The notes: generated by a model from the letters alone, not told the origin. 35,860 nucleotides of DNA from Coprothermobacterota bacterium (GCA_026389455.1 JAPLHV010000095.1:1-35860); one strand, 5' to 3'. Counted from the first letter of the stretch, positions 14,608 through 22,642 are shown. Numbers and translations: made by a program.

Positions 14608-15487
14608 CTTGCACCTTCCCGCTTTCCAATACCAAAGGCCGGGCACCCTTCGCGAGGCGCTGGAGCTTCTCTCCATCTCGAAAGGACCGGCTTTCCCTCT
14701 GGCAGGCGGGACCGATCTTTTAGTCCAACTCCGCAGCAGACCTTTTGCGCCGGAGTGCCTCTTCGTCGACTTGGGCAATTTGACCGAACTGCGTGGAGTT
14801 CAACTGGAAAACAATAACCTCCAGATCGGCGCCCTGGCCACCCACGCTCAGCTCGCTGCGTCGCCTTTGATCCAGGCTGAGGCGCCTCTTTTGGCTTGGG
14901 CCTGCGCGCGGGTGGGGACACCCCAGACGCGAACGCGCGGGACGCTAGGCGGCAATGTGGTTCATGCCTCGCCGGCAGCCGACACCATTCCCCCTTTGTT
15001 GGTACACGAGGCCATCTTGGTGATCTGTTCCCCCCAAGCCAAACGGAGGAGCGCCTTGGACCGCTTTCTTCTCGGACCCTACCGCACGACGAAACGCGAT
15101 GACGAAGTGCTGGTGGCTTTCTCCTTGCCCAGGTTGACCAACCAGCCCCCGGCAGGGTGTTATCGCTACGGATACCAACGGTTGATTCGCAGGCAGGCGG
15201 TGGGAATCGCGCGGATCATCGTCGCAGCCGCTCTCCGTCTTCAGGGCCACACTATCTCCGAAGCCCGCTTGGCTTGCGGAGCGGTTACCCCAGTAGCCTG
15301 CCGATTAGGTGGCGTAGAGGAATGGTTGCGTGGGAAAGAAGCAATCCTTCCCGTGTTTCAGGAAGCTGGTGAGCGGGCAAGTCGAGAGGCGTTCGCCAGA
15401 ATCGGGCCAAGGTGGTCCACACCCTACAAACAACCGGTACTGGCTTCGTTGGTGAGACGGGCTTTGCAGCAAGCGGGAGACTCATGA
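14600..15487 (+). CDS. FAD-binding subunit of a molybdenum hydroxylase (second copy)
   Basis: This 295-residue protein is of the same family as the first copy but clearly diverged. FAD motifs are 'PLAGGTDLLVQL' and 'RGTLGGNVVHASPAADTIPP', with 'ARLACGAVTPVACRLGGVE' in the C-terminal domain. The start is GTG 14600 overlapping the MoaD stop (TTG 14609 is an alternative giving MHLPAFQYQRP). Neither has a strong ribosome binding site, so translational coupling to the MoaD gene is likely. Residues NQPPAGCYRYG are encoded by a single unit of the dispersed repeat (15144-15163), placed in the loop that joins the two domains. The second [2Fe-2S] gene overlaps its stop. Confidence 0.87.
   Translation: MDSLHLPAFQYQRPGTLREALELLSISKGPAFPLAGGTDLLVQLRSRPFAPECLFVDLGNLTELRGVQLENNNLQIGALATHAQLAASPLIQAEAPLLAWACARVGTPQTRTRGTLGGNVVHASPAADTIPPLLVHEAILVICSPQAKRRSALDRFLLGPYRTTKRDDEVLVAFSLPRLTNQPPAGCYRYGYQRLIRRQAVGIARIIVAAALRLQGHTISEARLACGAVTPVACRLGGVEEWLRGKEAILPVFQEAGERASREAFARIGPRWSTPYKQPVLASLVRRALQQAGDS
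15144..15163 (+). repeat. Single repeat unit within the second FAD-subunit gene
   Basis: AGCCCCCGGCAGGGTGTTAT is nearly identical to the unit end before the class II aldolase (minus) and to the preT unit. It stays in frame and encodes QPPAGCY in an interdomain loop. Confidence 0.65.
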
Positions 15488-16026
15488 TGGAAGCCTTGTC
15501 CATCCAGATCAAGGTGAACGGTCATTCTCATCGCCTTCAAACATTCCCCAACCGGCGTTTGCTGGATATCCTCCGCGAGGATCTCACTCTAACAGGAACC
15601 AAAGAAGGTTGCGGGATCGGAGAATGCGGCGCCTGTACCGTGCTGGTGGATGGCGAAGCTGTCAATGCCTGCTTGATACTGGCCCCACAAGTCGATGGGA
15701 GAGAGATCCTAACCATTGAGGGGTTGTCTGAGAGAGGGTCGCTGCACCCCCTGCAGCAAGCCTTCATCGATCACTTCGCCTTCCAGTGTGGCTTTTGCAC
15801 ACCAGGCATGCTGATGGCGGCGAAAGCCCTGCTCGACGTGAATCCCAGCCCCAGCCGCGAGGAGATCCGGCAGGGATTGGCCGGAGTTCTCTGCCGATGC
15901 ACTGGCTACATCCAGATTTTCGAAGCGGTAGAAGATGCGGCGCAGGCTCTCTTGGAGACAGCAGTCAGTGGAATCGAAGGGACAGCCGGCGCAGCGATAG
16001 CGCAAAGAACGGAGGAAGCGCGATGA
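15484..16026 (+). CDS. [2Fe-2S] subunit of a molybdenum hydroxylase (second copy)
   Basis: This 180-residue protein has two [2Fe-2S] clusters: 'EGCGIGECGACTVL' with 'VNAC', then 'QCGFCTPGM' and 'LCRCTGY'. It lacks the repeat-encoded N-terminal extension of the first copy, starting MMEALSIQIKVNG. ATG 15484 overlaps the FAD-subunit stop; the track start at 15412 is too early. A C-terminal tail of about 20 residues (SGIEGTAGAAIAQRTEEAR) follows the helical domain. It forms a second electron-transfer pair with the preceding FAD subunit. The expected third partner, a molybdopterin-binding subunit, is not encoded next to it; ssnA follows instead. Confidence 0.88.
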   Translation: MMEALSIQIKVNGHSHRLQTFPNRRLLDILREDLTLTGTKEGCGIGECGACTVLVDGEAVNACLILAPQVDGREILTIEGLSERGSLHPLQQAFIDHFAFQCGFCTPGMLMAAKALLDVNPSPSREEIRQGLAGVLCRCTGYIQIFEAVEDAAQALLETAVSGIEGTAGAAIAQRTEEAR

Positions 16027-17348
16027 TTATCGGCGGAGGGCCGCTCTTCTGCGGCGGCGCGGAAAACCGAACCTTGCCTGTTGGCGGACTGCGCATCCAG
16101 GAAGGGCTAGTGCAGGAGGTGGCGCCTTTTGGCGAACTTCTCCTTCGATATCCCAAGGAGGAGAGTTACGATACCGAGGGCAAAGCGATCATTCCCGGGA
16201 TGACCTGCGCTCACCACCACCTCTACTCCACCTTCGCTCGCGGGATCAGCCTTTCCGGAGAAGCGCCGGCACGATTCGGGGAGATCCTGGAGCGGCTGTG
16301 GTGGAAGCTGGACAAAGCCCTCACCCTGGAGGACATTTATGTTTCCGCCTTGGTTCCATTGGTCGAGTGCATTCGCTCGGGAACCACGGCCATTCTCGAC
16401 CACCATGCCAGTCCGGGCGCTGTAGCCGGCAGCCTCCAGGCCATCGCCAGGGCGGTGAGTGAAACCGGTCTTCGAGCTTGCCTCTGCTACGAGGTCTCCG
16501 ACCGGGACGGCGCCAGGGTTGCCCAGGCAGGATTGGAGGAGAACGCCTCCTTTATCGCCGCGACGCGCCGCACGGATTCTCCCTACTTGCGAGCCACTTT
16601 CGGCTTGCATGCCTCTCTCTCGCTCTCCAACCAGACCTTGGAGCGAGCCCAGGAGTTGGCCGAGACCCTGGAGTGCGGATTTCACATCCATGCTGCCGAG
16701 GGCGTCGAAGACGTTGAGGATAGTTTGCGCCGTTACGGAAAACGCGTCATCGAGCGACTGAGCGATTTCGGCATCCTCGGCCCACAGACTTTGGCGGCCC
16801 ATTGCATTCATCTGGAGGAGAGAGAGCTGGATCTCTTGGCAAAGAGCGGCACAATGGTTGCCCACAACCCTTCCTCCAACATGAACAACGCCGTGGGCTA
16901 CGCACCGATCCCGGCCATGATCCAGCGAGGAATCCTGGCCGGGCTGGGGACGGATGGAATGACCAGTGACCTTTTCGCGGAGCTGCGGCTAGCTTTCCTC
17001 TTGGAGAAGCATGCCACAGGCGACCCTCGTCAAGGTTGGGGAGATATCTCCACCCTCTATTTGGTCAACAACCCGCGCATTTTCGCCCGTTTCTTTCCGC
17101 ATCCGATTGGAATCCTGACGCCGGGTGGATATGCCGACCTGGTGGTGCTGGACTACTCGCCGCCTACTCCTTTCAACCGAGAGACCTTTTTGGGACATCT
17201 CTTCTTCGCGCTGTCCTCTCGGCATGTCGATTCCACCATGGTGGGCGGCCGCTTTCTTATGAAGGAGCGGAAATTACTCGCTCTGGATGAGAATGAAATA
17301 GCGGCGCGTTCTCGCGAATTGGCTCAAAAGCTTTGGAGGCGACTATAG
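16023..17348 (+). CDS. ssnA: SsnA-type putative aminohydrolase
   Basis: This 441-residue member of the amidohydrolase (TIM-barrel, metal-dependent) superfamily is close to SsnA. Metal and active-site motifs are 'GMTCAHHHLYSTFARG' near residue 60, 'HIHAAEG', 'AHCIHLEERE', 'VAHNPSSNMNNAVG' and 'GLGTDGMTSD'. These fit the guanine deaminase/chlorohydrolase-like branch that deaminates N-heterocycles. SsnA accompanies ygfK, ygfM and xdhD in the E. coli purine-related yge cluster, which matches the neighbours here. The true start is ATG 16023, overlapping the previous stop; the track start at 15786 is in the wrong gene. It ends the nine-gene operon; 17349-17504 shows only degenerate repeats. Confidence 0.85.
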   Translation: MIIGGGPLFCGGAENRTLPVGGLRIQEGLVQEVAPFGELLLRYPKEESYDTEGKAIIPGMTCAHHHLYSTFARGISLSGEAPARFGEILERLWWKLDKALTLEDIYVSALVPLVECIRSGTTAILDHHASPGAVAGSLQAIARAVSETGLRACLCYEVSDRDGARVAQAGLEENASFIAATRRTDSPYLRATFGLHASLSLSNQTLERAQELAETLECGFHIHAAEGVEDVEDSLRRYGKRVIERLSDFGILGPQTLAAHCIHLEERELDLLAKSGTMVAHNPSSNMNNAVGYAPIPAMIQRGILAGLGTDGMTSDLFAELRLAFLLEKHATGDPRQGWGDISTLYLVNNPRIFARFFPHPIGILTPGGYADLVVLDYSPPTPFNRETFLGHLFFALSSRHVDSTMVGGRFLMKERKLLALDENEIAARSRELAQKLWRRL

Positions 17349-17413
17349 AAACCATAGCTTGCAGAAAACGACCGGTTGGATTGAAAGGATGGTGTCGAAT
17401 AGAGCCACTTTGC

Positions 17414-17456
17414 AGCCCGAGGCAGCGCACGATTAGCCTGCAGCGGCGCGAAACAC
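17414..17456 (+). repeat. Two degenerate repeat units (G)
   Basis: AGCCCGAGGCAGCGCACGATT (17414) and AGCCTGCAGCGGCGCGAAACAC (17435) are spaced 21 bp. Their cores match the dispersed family with substitutions. They lie in the gap between ssnA and the importer operon, which otherwise shows no gene. Confidence 0.55.
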
Positions 17457-17504
17457 GATCATGGCGCCATGCACCCGTCTTATGGCGGAGGGAGGAAAAT
17501 CCGC

Positions 17505-17510
17505 TAGAAT
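17505..17510 (+). promoter_or_regulatory. -10-like TAGAAT before the importer operon
   Basis: TAGAAT lies 36 bases before the BMP lipoprotein start, preceded by GGGAGGAAAATCCGC. The same GGGAGGNAAA-N5-TAGAAT layout precedes the beta-CASP gene. No TTGACA-like -35 is visible at standard spacing. Confidence 0.4.
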
Positions 17511-17546
17511 GGTGCTCGCATGTTTGGAAGAAGGAAGGAGAGTAAA

Positions 17547-18722
17547 ATGAGTAAGAAGTTCTTTTTCATGACCATCGCCACCCTGGCCCTCTTAGCCTTG
17601 TTGGTGACCTCCTGCGCGCCGGCCCAGCCGAGCACGCCGACCCCCACGCCGACACCGACCATTGTCCCCTCTCCCACAACCACGACACCTCCATCGCCGA
17701 CCCCCACGCCGAAGTTCCGCGTCGCTTTCATCTACATCGGACCCATTGGGGATGGCGGGTGGACCTTCGAGCACGAGCAAGGACGTCTGATGTTGTTGCA
17801 GAATGTGCCCGGCATCGAAGCCAAGTATATTGAATCGGTTCCGGAAGGGGCTGATTCCACCAAGGTGATCCGAGACTACGCCCAACAGGGTTTCAATGTG
17901 ATCATTACCACCTCCTTCGGCTACATGGATCCGACCATCGAAGTGGCCAAGGACTTCCCCAATACCGTTTTCCTGCACTGCTCCGGCTACAAGACGGCAG
18001 CCAACGTGGGTACTTATTTCGGCAAAATTGAAGAGCCTCGCTATCTTTCCGGCATGGCAGCGGGCAAGATGACCAAGACCAACAAACTTGGGTATGTGGC
18101 AGCGTTCCCAATCCCCGAAGTAATCCGCGGGATCAACGCCTTCACCCTCGGTGTTCGCGCTGTTAACCCAGCGGCGACAGTCAACGTCGTCTGGACCAAC
18201 ACCTGGTATGACCCCGCCAAGGAGCGGCAGGCGGCGGAAGGGCTCTTGGACACTGGCTGTGATGTCATCGCTCAGCACCAGGACACCCCCGGCCCGCAGC
18301 AAGCGGCTGAAGCGGCAGGGAAATACGGAGTCGGCTACGACTCTGACATGGCCAAGTTCGCCCCCAAAGCGGTCATCACTTGCCCCGTCTGGAACTGGGG
18401 AACGTACTACGTGGATGCCGTTAAAAAGATCATGGCCGGCGCCTGGACAACAAATCAGTACTGGGGGGGGATGAAGGACGGAATGGTCAGTCTTACTCCC
18501 CTCGCCAACTTTGTCCCAGCAGATGTTAAGGCATTGGTGGAAGCCAAGAAAGCTGAGATCATGGCCGGGACATTCGACATCTTCTCTATCTTCGCCGGCC
18601 CCTTAAATGACCAAACCGGCGCCGTCAAGGTAGCAGCGGGCGTGAAAATGACCGGGGATGAGATCCTCAACATGATGTGGTTCGTTGAAGGCGTCAACGG
18701 ACAGATCCCAAGCGGCGGTTAG
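17547..18722 (+). CDS. BMP-family ABC substrate-binding lipoprotein (nucleoside type)
   Basis: This 391-residue surface lipoprotein delivers ligand to the adjacent permeases. The signal peptide ends in the lipobox LVTSC (lipidated Cys 23), followed by a Thr/Pro linker. The Bmp domain (PF02608 type) starts 'FRVAFIYIGPIGDGGWTFEH' and includes 'DYAQQGFNVIITTSFGYMD', 'VGTYFGKIEEPRYLSGMAAG' and 'CDVIAQHQDTPG'. BMP proteins bind purine nucleosides or related compounds. Ligand identity here is inferred from family and from the upstream purine/pyrimidine operon. ATG 17547 has GGAAGGAG six bases upstream; the track's ATG 17520 would spoil the signal peptide. A strong hairpin follows before the ATPase gene. 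Confidence 0.9.
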   Translation: MSKKFFFMTIATLALLALLVTSCAPAQPSTPTPTPTPTIVPSPTTTTPPSPTPTPKFRVAFIYIGPIGDGGWTFEHEQGRLMLLQNVPGIEAKYIESVPEGADSTKVIRDYAQQGFNVIITTSFGYMDPTIEVAKDFPNTVFLHCSGYKTAANVGTYFGKIEEPRYLSGMAAGKMTKTNKLGYVAAFPIPEVIRGINAFTLGVRAVNPAATVNVVWTNTWYDPAKERQAAEGLLDTGCDVIAQHQDTPGPQQAAEAAGKYGVGYDSDMAKFAPKAVITCPVWNWGTYYVDAVKKIMAGAWTTNQYWGGMKDGMVSLTPLANFVPADVKALVEAKKAEIMAGTFDIFSIFAGPLNDQTGAVKVAAGVKMTGDEILNMMWFVEGVNGQIPSGG

Positions 18723-18749
18723 TCCGCTTCTCGAGAGTAGATTCCACTT

Positions 18750-18782
18750 CCGCTGCGGGGAGGAAGCATCTTCCCGCAGCGG
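18750..18782 (+). promoter_or_regulatory. Intercistronic hairpin between lipoprotein and ATPase genes
   Basis: CCGCTGCGGG (18750-18759) pairs perfectly with CCCGCAGCGG (18773-18782), with extra AAG/CTT pairing in the loop. No T-run follows, so it is not a full terminator. It is typical of 3' stabilisers that raise binding-protein mRNA over ATPase mRNA. Confidence 0.6.
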
Positions 18783-18803
18783 ATCGAAACAAAGGAGCAG
18801 GCC

Positions 18804-20351
18804 TTGAACGAGAAGGTTCGCATGGAGGGGATATTCAAGCGGTTCCCCGGCGTAATCGCCAACGATGGCGTGGATTTAGACATTCGCGAGGGGGAAATCC
18901 ACGCCCTTCTTGGAGAGAACGGCGCCGGAAAGACGACCTTGATGTGCGTGCTAGCTGGGATCTACAGCCCCGATGCCGGGACCATCCGGATCGACGGGGA
19001 GAAAGCGCTGATCCGCTCGCCGCGCGACGCGATCCACGCCGGGATCGGGATGGTTCACCAGCATTTCATGTTGGTGGCGCCCTATTCGGTGGCCGAAAAT
19101 GTCACCCTTGGGCTCAACAAACCACGCTTCTTGCTCAATGAACGCAAGCTTGAGGCGGAAGTAGGGAAAGTAGCCCAATCCTTCGGCATCCAGGTGGACC
19201 CTCACGCCAAGATCTGGCAATTATCAGTGGGCGAGCAACAGCGGGTGGAGATCCTCAAATCTCTTTATCGCGGGGCGAAGATCCTCATTCTGGATGAACC
19301 GACTGCTGTCTTGACTCCCCAAGAAGTGCGGGAACTCTTTGCGACCCTTCGGCAGATGGCCAAGGCCGGCCATACGCTTGTAATCATCAGCCACAAGCTG
19401 GAAGAGGTGATGAGCCTTTCCGACCGGATCAGCATCATGCGCAAAGGGAAGCGCATCGCCACGGTTAACACCAAAGACACCAATCCCACCGAGCTGGCGC
19501 GTTTGATGGTGGGGCGGGAAATGCTCTTTGAGTTGCACAAAGAAAAAGCCACCCCCGGCGACGAAGTCCTTTCTTTCTGCAATCTCCATGCCCTCTCCGA
19601 CAAAGGACTCCCGGCTCTGCGCGATATCAGCCTCTCGGTTCGATCAAAAGAGATCGTCGGGATCGCCGGAGTAGCCGGAAACGGCCAGCGGGAGTTGGCA
19701 GAGGTGATCACTGGCCTGCGCTCGGCCACCAGTGGGAAAGTGCTGGTCAACGGAAAAGATGTGACCAACAACAGTCCGCGACAAGTAATTGACCAGGGAG
19801 TGGCGCACATACCGGAGGACCGCAAGGGCGCCGGAACAGCGCCTAACCTCTGTGTGCTCGATAACTTGATGCTGAAGTGCTACCGTGTCGAACCCTTCAA
19901 GAACGGCCCTCTACTCAACCTGGGCCGCATCCGCGAGTTCGCTGCAAAGCTGGTCAAGCAGTTCCAGATCTCCACCCCCAGCTTGGAGACGCCGGTCAAA
20001 CTGCTTTCCGGGGGAAACGTGCAGAAGTTGATCCTGGCCCGGGAGATCGCCACTTTCTCCGAGCTGATGATCGCCGTGCATCCGACCCGCGGTTTAGACG
20101 TAGGAGCTACTGAGGACGTACACCAGATGCTCTTGGAGCAGCGAAGCAAAGGAGCTGCGATCCTCCTCATCTCTGAGGATCTGGATGAGCTATTGGCACT
20201 TTCCGATCGAATCGATGTGATCTATGAGGGAAAGTTCATGGGGGAAGTCCCTGCTGATGCAGATCAGATTGAAACCATCGGCTTGATGATGGCTGGAAAA
20301 AAAGGTGAGATACAACAGCCTGTGCCAGCGGGGATCAGGGCCCAAGCATGA
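18804..20351 (+). CDS. ABC transporter ATPase, two-domain (NupA/YufO type)
   Basis: This 515-residue double ATPase drives nucleoside import with the two following permeases. The first domain has Walker A 'GENGAGKTT' (about residues 38-46), signature 'LSVGEQQRVEILK' and Walker B 'ILILDEPTAVLT'. The second has a degenerate Walker A region 'GVAGNGQRE', 'LSGGNVQKLILARE' and 'AVHPTRGLD' in place of the usual Walker B DEP. This asymmetry is standard for the nucleoside/sugar double-ATPase class. The start is TTG 18804, with AAAGGAG at 18791-18797. It overlaps the first permease gene at its end. Confidence 0.9.
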   Translation: MNEKVRMEGIFKRFPGVIANDGVDLDIREGEIHALLGENGAGKTTLMCVLAGIYSPDAGTIRIDGEKALIRSPRDAIHAGIGMVHQHFMLVAPYSVAENVTLGLNKPRFLLNERKLEAEVGKVAQSFGIQVDPHAKIWQLSVGEQQRVEILKSLYRGAKILILDEPTAVLTPQEVRELFATLRQMAKAGHTLVIISHKLEEVMSLSDRISIMRKGKRIATVNTKDTNPTELARLMVGREMLFELHKEKATPGDEVLSFCNLHALSDKGLPALRDISLSVRSKEIVGIAGVAGNGQRELAEVITGLRSATSGKVLVNGKDVTNNSPRQVIDQGVAHIPEDRKGAGTAPNLCVLDNLMLKCYRVEPFKNGPLLNLGRIREFAAKLVKQFQISTPSLETPVKLLSGGNVQKLILAREIATFSELMIAVHPTRGLDVGATEDVHQMLLEQRSKGAAILLISEDLDELLALSDRIDVIYEGKFMGEVPADADQIETIGLMMAGKKGEIQQPVPAGIRAQA

Positions 20352-21409
20352 GCATCTTCCTGGAAAAGCGCGCGCAATCCTCTCGTTTGCTCTCGGCGCT
20401 GGCGCCATTGCTGGCCATCATTCTGGCATTGCTGATGGGGGCAATCATCATCGCACTCTCTGGAACAAACCCCTGGGAAGCCTACCGCGAGATGTTCGTG
20501 GGCGCCTTCGGCTCGGGTTATGCTCTCTCCGAGACAATGGTGAAAACGATCCCGCTGATCCTTTGCAGCCTGGGCGTAGGGATCGCCTTTCGCGCCACCC
20601 TTTGGAACATCGGCGCGGAAGGGCAACTGTACATGGGCGCCTTCGCCGCTGGAGGGATCGCCCTGGCTTTCCCGCAGGGACAAGGCTGGTGGTTGATTCC
20701 ATTGATGGTACTGGCCTCTCTGGTGGGCGGCGCGCTTTGGGGGTTGATCCCGGGGTTGCTGAAAGCAAAACTCAACGTCAACGAGATCATCACGTCGCTG
20801 CTGCTCAACTATGTGGCTATCCTTTGGTTCCAGTATTGGATCTATGGCCCATGGAAAGACCCTCTCGGGTATGGTTTCCCCTACACAGCCCCCTTCGGGG
20901 AAGGAGCCTGGCTTCCAACATTGGCAGGAACCAGGATTCACCTTGGCTTGGCCTTTGCTGTGTTGGCCGCTCTTTTCCTATACTTTCTGCTGAAATCCAC
21001 CCGAGTAGGCTACGAGATTCGCATCATCGGGGAGAACCCCCAAGCCGCTCGCTACGCCGGCATGAACATCCCCGGCGCCATTCTCCTGGTCTTCGCCATC
21101 TCCGGCGGTCTGGCCGGTCTGGCCGGGATGGGCGAGATCTCCGGCGTCATTCACCGGCTCCAACCGGCCATCTCGCCAGGATTCGGGTACACAGCCATTA
21201 TTATCGCCTGGCTTGCCCGCTTCAATCCCTGGCTGACCATCGCTGTCTCTTTCCTCTTCGGCGGACTGCTGGTGGGGGGATATTCATTACGCGCCTTCGG
21301 CCTTTCCGACTCGCTGGTGCTCATCCTTCAGGGGTTGATTCTTTTCCTGCTCTTGGGCGGTGACATCCTGACGCGCTACCGCTTGCGCTGGAAAGGGGGC
21401 AGAGCATGA
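20348..21409 (+). CDS. ABC transporter permease (nucleoside type), first
   Basis: This 353-residue inner-membrane permease of the BPD_transp_2 family has about nine to ten hydrophobic segments, beginning with 'LLAIILALLMGAIIIALSG'. Family stretches 'GTNPWEAYREMF', 'GLGVAFRATLWNIGAEGQ'-like 'FRATLWNIGAEGQLYMGA', 'NVNEIITSLLLNYVA' and 'GYEIRIIGENPQAARYAGM' are those of YufP/NupB. ATG 20348 overlaps the ATPase stop, and its own stop overlaps the next permease start. The sequence offers no direct evidence on substrate beyond family and operon. Confidence 0.9.
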   Translation: MSIFLEKRAQSSRLLSALAPLLAIILALLMGAIIIALSGTNPWEAYREMFVGAFGSGYALSETMVKTIPLILCSLGVGIAFRATLWNIGAEGQLYMGAFAAGGIALAFPQGQGWWLIPLMVLASLVGGALWGLIPGLLKAKLNVNEIITSLLLNYVAILWFQYWIYGPWKDPLGYGFPYTAPFGEGAWLPTLAGTRIHLGLAFAVLAALFLYFLLKSTRVGYEIRIIGENPQAARYAGMNIPGAILLVFAISGGLAGLAGMGEISGVIHRLQPAISPGFGYTAIIIAWLARFNPWLTIAVSFLFGGLLVGGYSLRAFGLSDSLVLILQGLILFLLLGGDILTRYRLRWKGGRA

Positions 21410-22341
21410 CCTGGGATGTCGTTCTTGCCACCTTGGCCGCGGCGATAAAAGCCGGCACCCCGATTCTCTACGCTACCCTCGGCGAGATCCTGGCCGAACG
21501 GACCGGCATACTCAATCTCGGCTTGGAAGGGATGATGCTGATCGGCGCCCTGACCGGTTTTCTCATCTGTTCAATGACCAACAACCCGTGGCTGGGGGTC
21601 TTGGCAGCGATCATTTCAGGGGGTCTCCTGGCTCTGATACATGCTTTCCTGACGATCACCCTGCGAGCCCAGCAGGTCGTCAGCGGCTTGGCTCTGACCA
21701 TGTTCGGCATGGGTCTTTCCGGTTTCATCGGCAAAGTAGTGATCGGGGTTCCGATCGCCGGCTATTTTCGGCCCTTTGACTTTCCGTTCCTCTCGCAGAT
21801 CCCTTTCCTTGGGGAAGTCTTCTTCCAACAAGATGCACTCGTCTACATTTCCTACCTTTTAATACCCATCTTGTCTTTCTGGATCTACCGCACTCGCCCC
21901 GGCCTGCACATGCGGGCGGTAGGGGAGAACCCTGCCACAGCCGACGCCATGGGAATCAGCGTGGCCGGGATCCGTTACCTCTATACATTCTTGGGCGGCT
22001 GCCTAGCCGGCCTCGGTGGAGCGTATTTGTCCCTTGCCTACACCCCTGTCTGGCTGGAGAACATGGTGGCCGGCCGCGGGTGGATCGCCATCGCTTTGGT
22101 CATCTTCGCTTCCTGGGATCCTTTCAAGGCATTGCTGGGCTCATACCTCTTCGGCTTGGTAGATGCGGTGCAGTTTAGAGCGCAAGCCTTAGGTTTGGCT
22201 GTACCGTCATTCTTCTTGAACATGACCCCGTATGTGGCCACCATCCTGGTCTTGGTCTTTGCCACACGTGAGACGGCAAGACGGCATCTGGGGGCGCCGG
22301 CGGCGCTTGGCATTCCTTTTGCCCGAGAAGAGAAAACATAG
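21406..22341 (+). CDS. ABC transporter permease (nucleoside type), second
   Basis: This 311-residue permease is the YufQ/NupC-type partner of the preceding gene. Characteristic segments are 'GTPILYATLGEILAERTGILNLGLEGMML', split here into a start near residue 20, then 'AQQVVSGLALTMFG', 'RAVGENPATADAMGISV' and 'GRGWIAIALVIFASWDP'. Multiple hydrophobic helices cover the length. It starts at ATG 21406 overlapping the upstream stop. A short membrane peptide gene follows after 6 bp. Confidence 0.9.
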   Translation: MTWDVVLATLAAAIKAGTPILYATLGEILAERTGILNLGLEGMMLIGALTGFLICSMTNNPWLGVLAAIISGGLLALIHAFLTITLRAQQVVSGLALTMFGMGLSGFIGKVVIGVPIAGYFRPFDFPFLSQIPFLGEVFFQQDALVYISYLLIPILSFWIYRTRPGLHMRAVGENPATADAMGISVAGIRYLYTFLGGCLAGLGGAYLSLAYTPVWLENMVAGRGWIAIALVIFASWDPFKALLGSYLFGLVDAVQFRAQALGLAVPSFFLNMTPYVATILVLVFATRETARRHLGAPAALGIPFAREEKT

Positions 22342-22347
22342 GAGTGG

Positions 22348-22479
22348 ATGATCATGATGAATCGTCGCAGTTGGTTGTTTTCGTTGGGTATGCTGCTAAG
22401 TCTACTCAGCTTGGGATTCCTGCTTTGGCGGTCCGTGGCTCACCAGGCTGCCATCTTCCCCTTTTCCCGAGACGAATAG
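22348..22479 (+). CDS. Small single-pass membrane protein, 43 residues
   Basis: ATG 22348 (or 22354/22357) opens MIMMNRRSWLFSLGMLLSLL... ending FPFSRDE with TAG 22477-22479. It has a basic N-terminus, one hydrophobic helix of about 18 residues (WLFSLGMLLSLLSLGFLLW) and a short polar tail. It is too short for the ORF track. GGAG lies at 22341-22344, giving good spacing to ATG 22354. It follows the importer permease directly, so it may be an accessory of that transporter. I recognise no family. Confidence 0.5.
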   Translation: MIMMNRRSWLFSLGMLLSLLSLGFLLWRSVAHQAAIFPFSRDE

Positions 22480-22528
22480 GAATATAAAATGGGCTAGGGT
22501 TTGGGCCCTAACCCAAGAAGAAAAGATC

Positions 22529-22551
22529 TGTGGTTGCCGCTTGCAACCACA
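22529..22551 (+). terminator. Perfect 9-bp hairpin after the importer operon
   Basis: TGTGGTTGC (22529-22537), loop CGCTT, GCAACCACA (22543-22551). A weaker GGGTTTGGGCCCTAACCC fold precedes it at about 22497-22514. The downstream CTTGTCTTCCGTTTTG is only moderately T-rich, so termination is plausible but not certain. 22552-22636 shows nothing else. Confidence 0.45.
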
Positions 22552-22642
22552 CTTGTCTTCCGTTTTGCATTCTACCTTAAATCGTCAGAAGATACAACCG
22601 GTCGCTCAATACTTTGGAATGAAGACGCCACTGCAGCTAATC

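Noticed and set aside
18750-18782. Terminator between lipoprotein and ATPase genes
   Set aside because: The hairpin is strong but has no T-run, and the ATPase gene would be left without a promoter. A stabiliser or partial attenuator is more likely.
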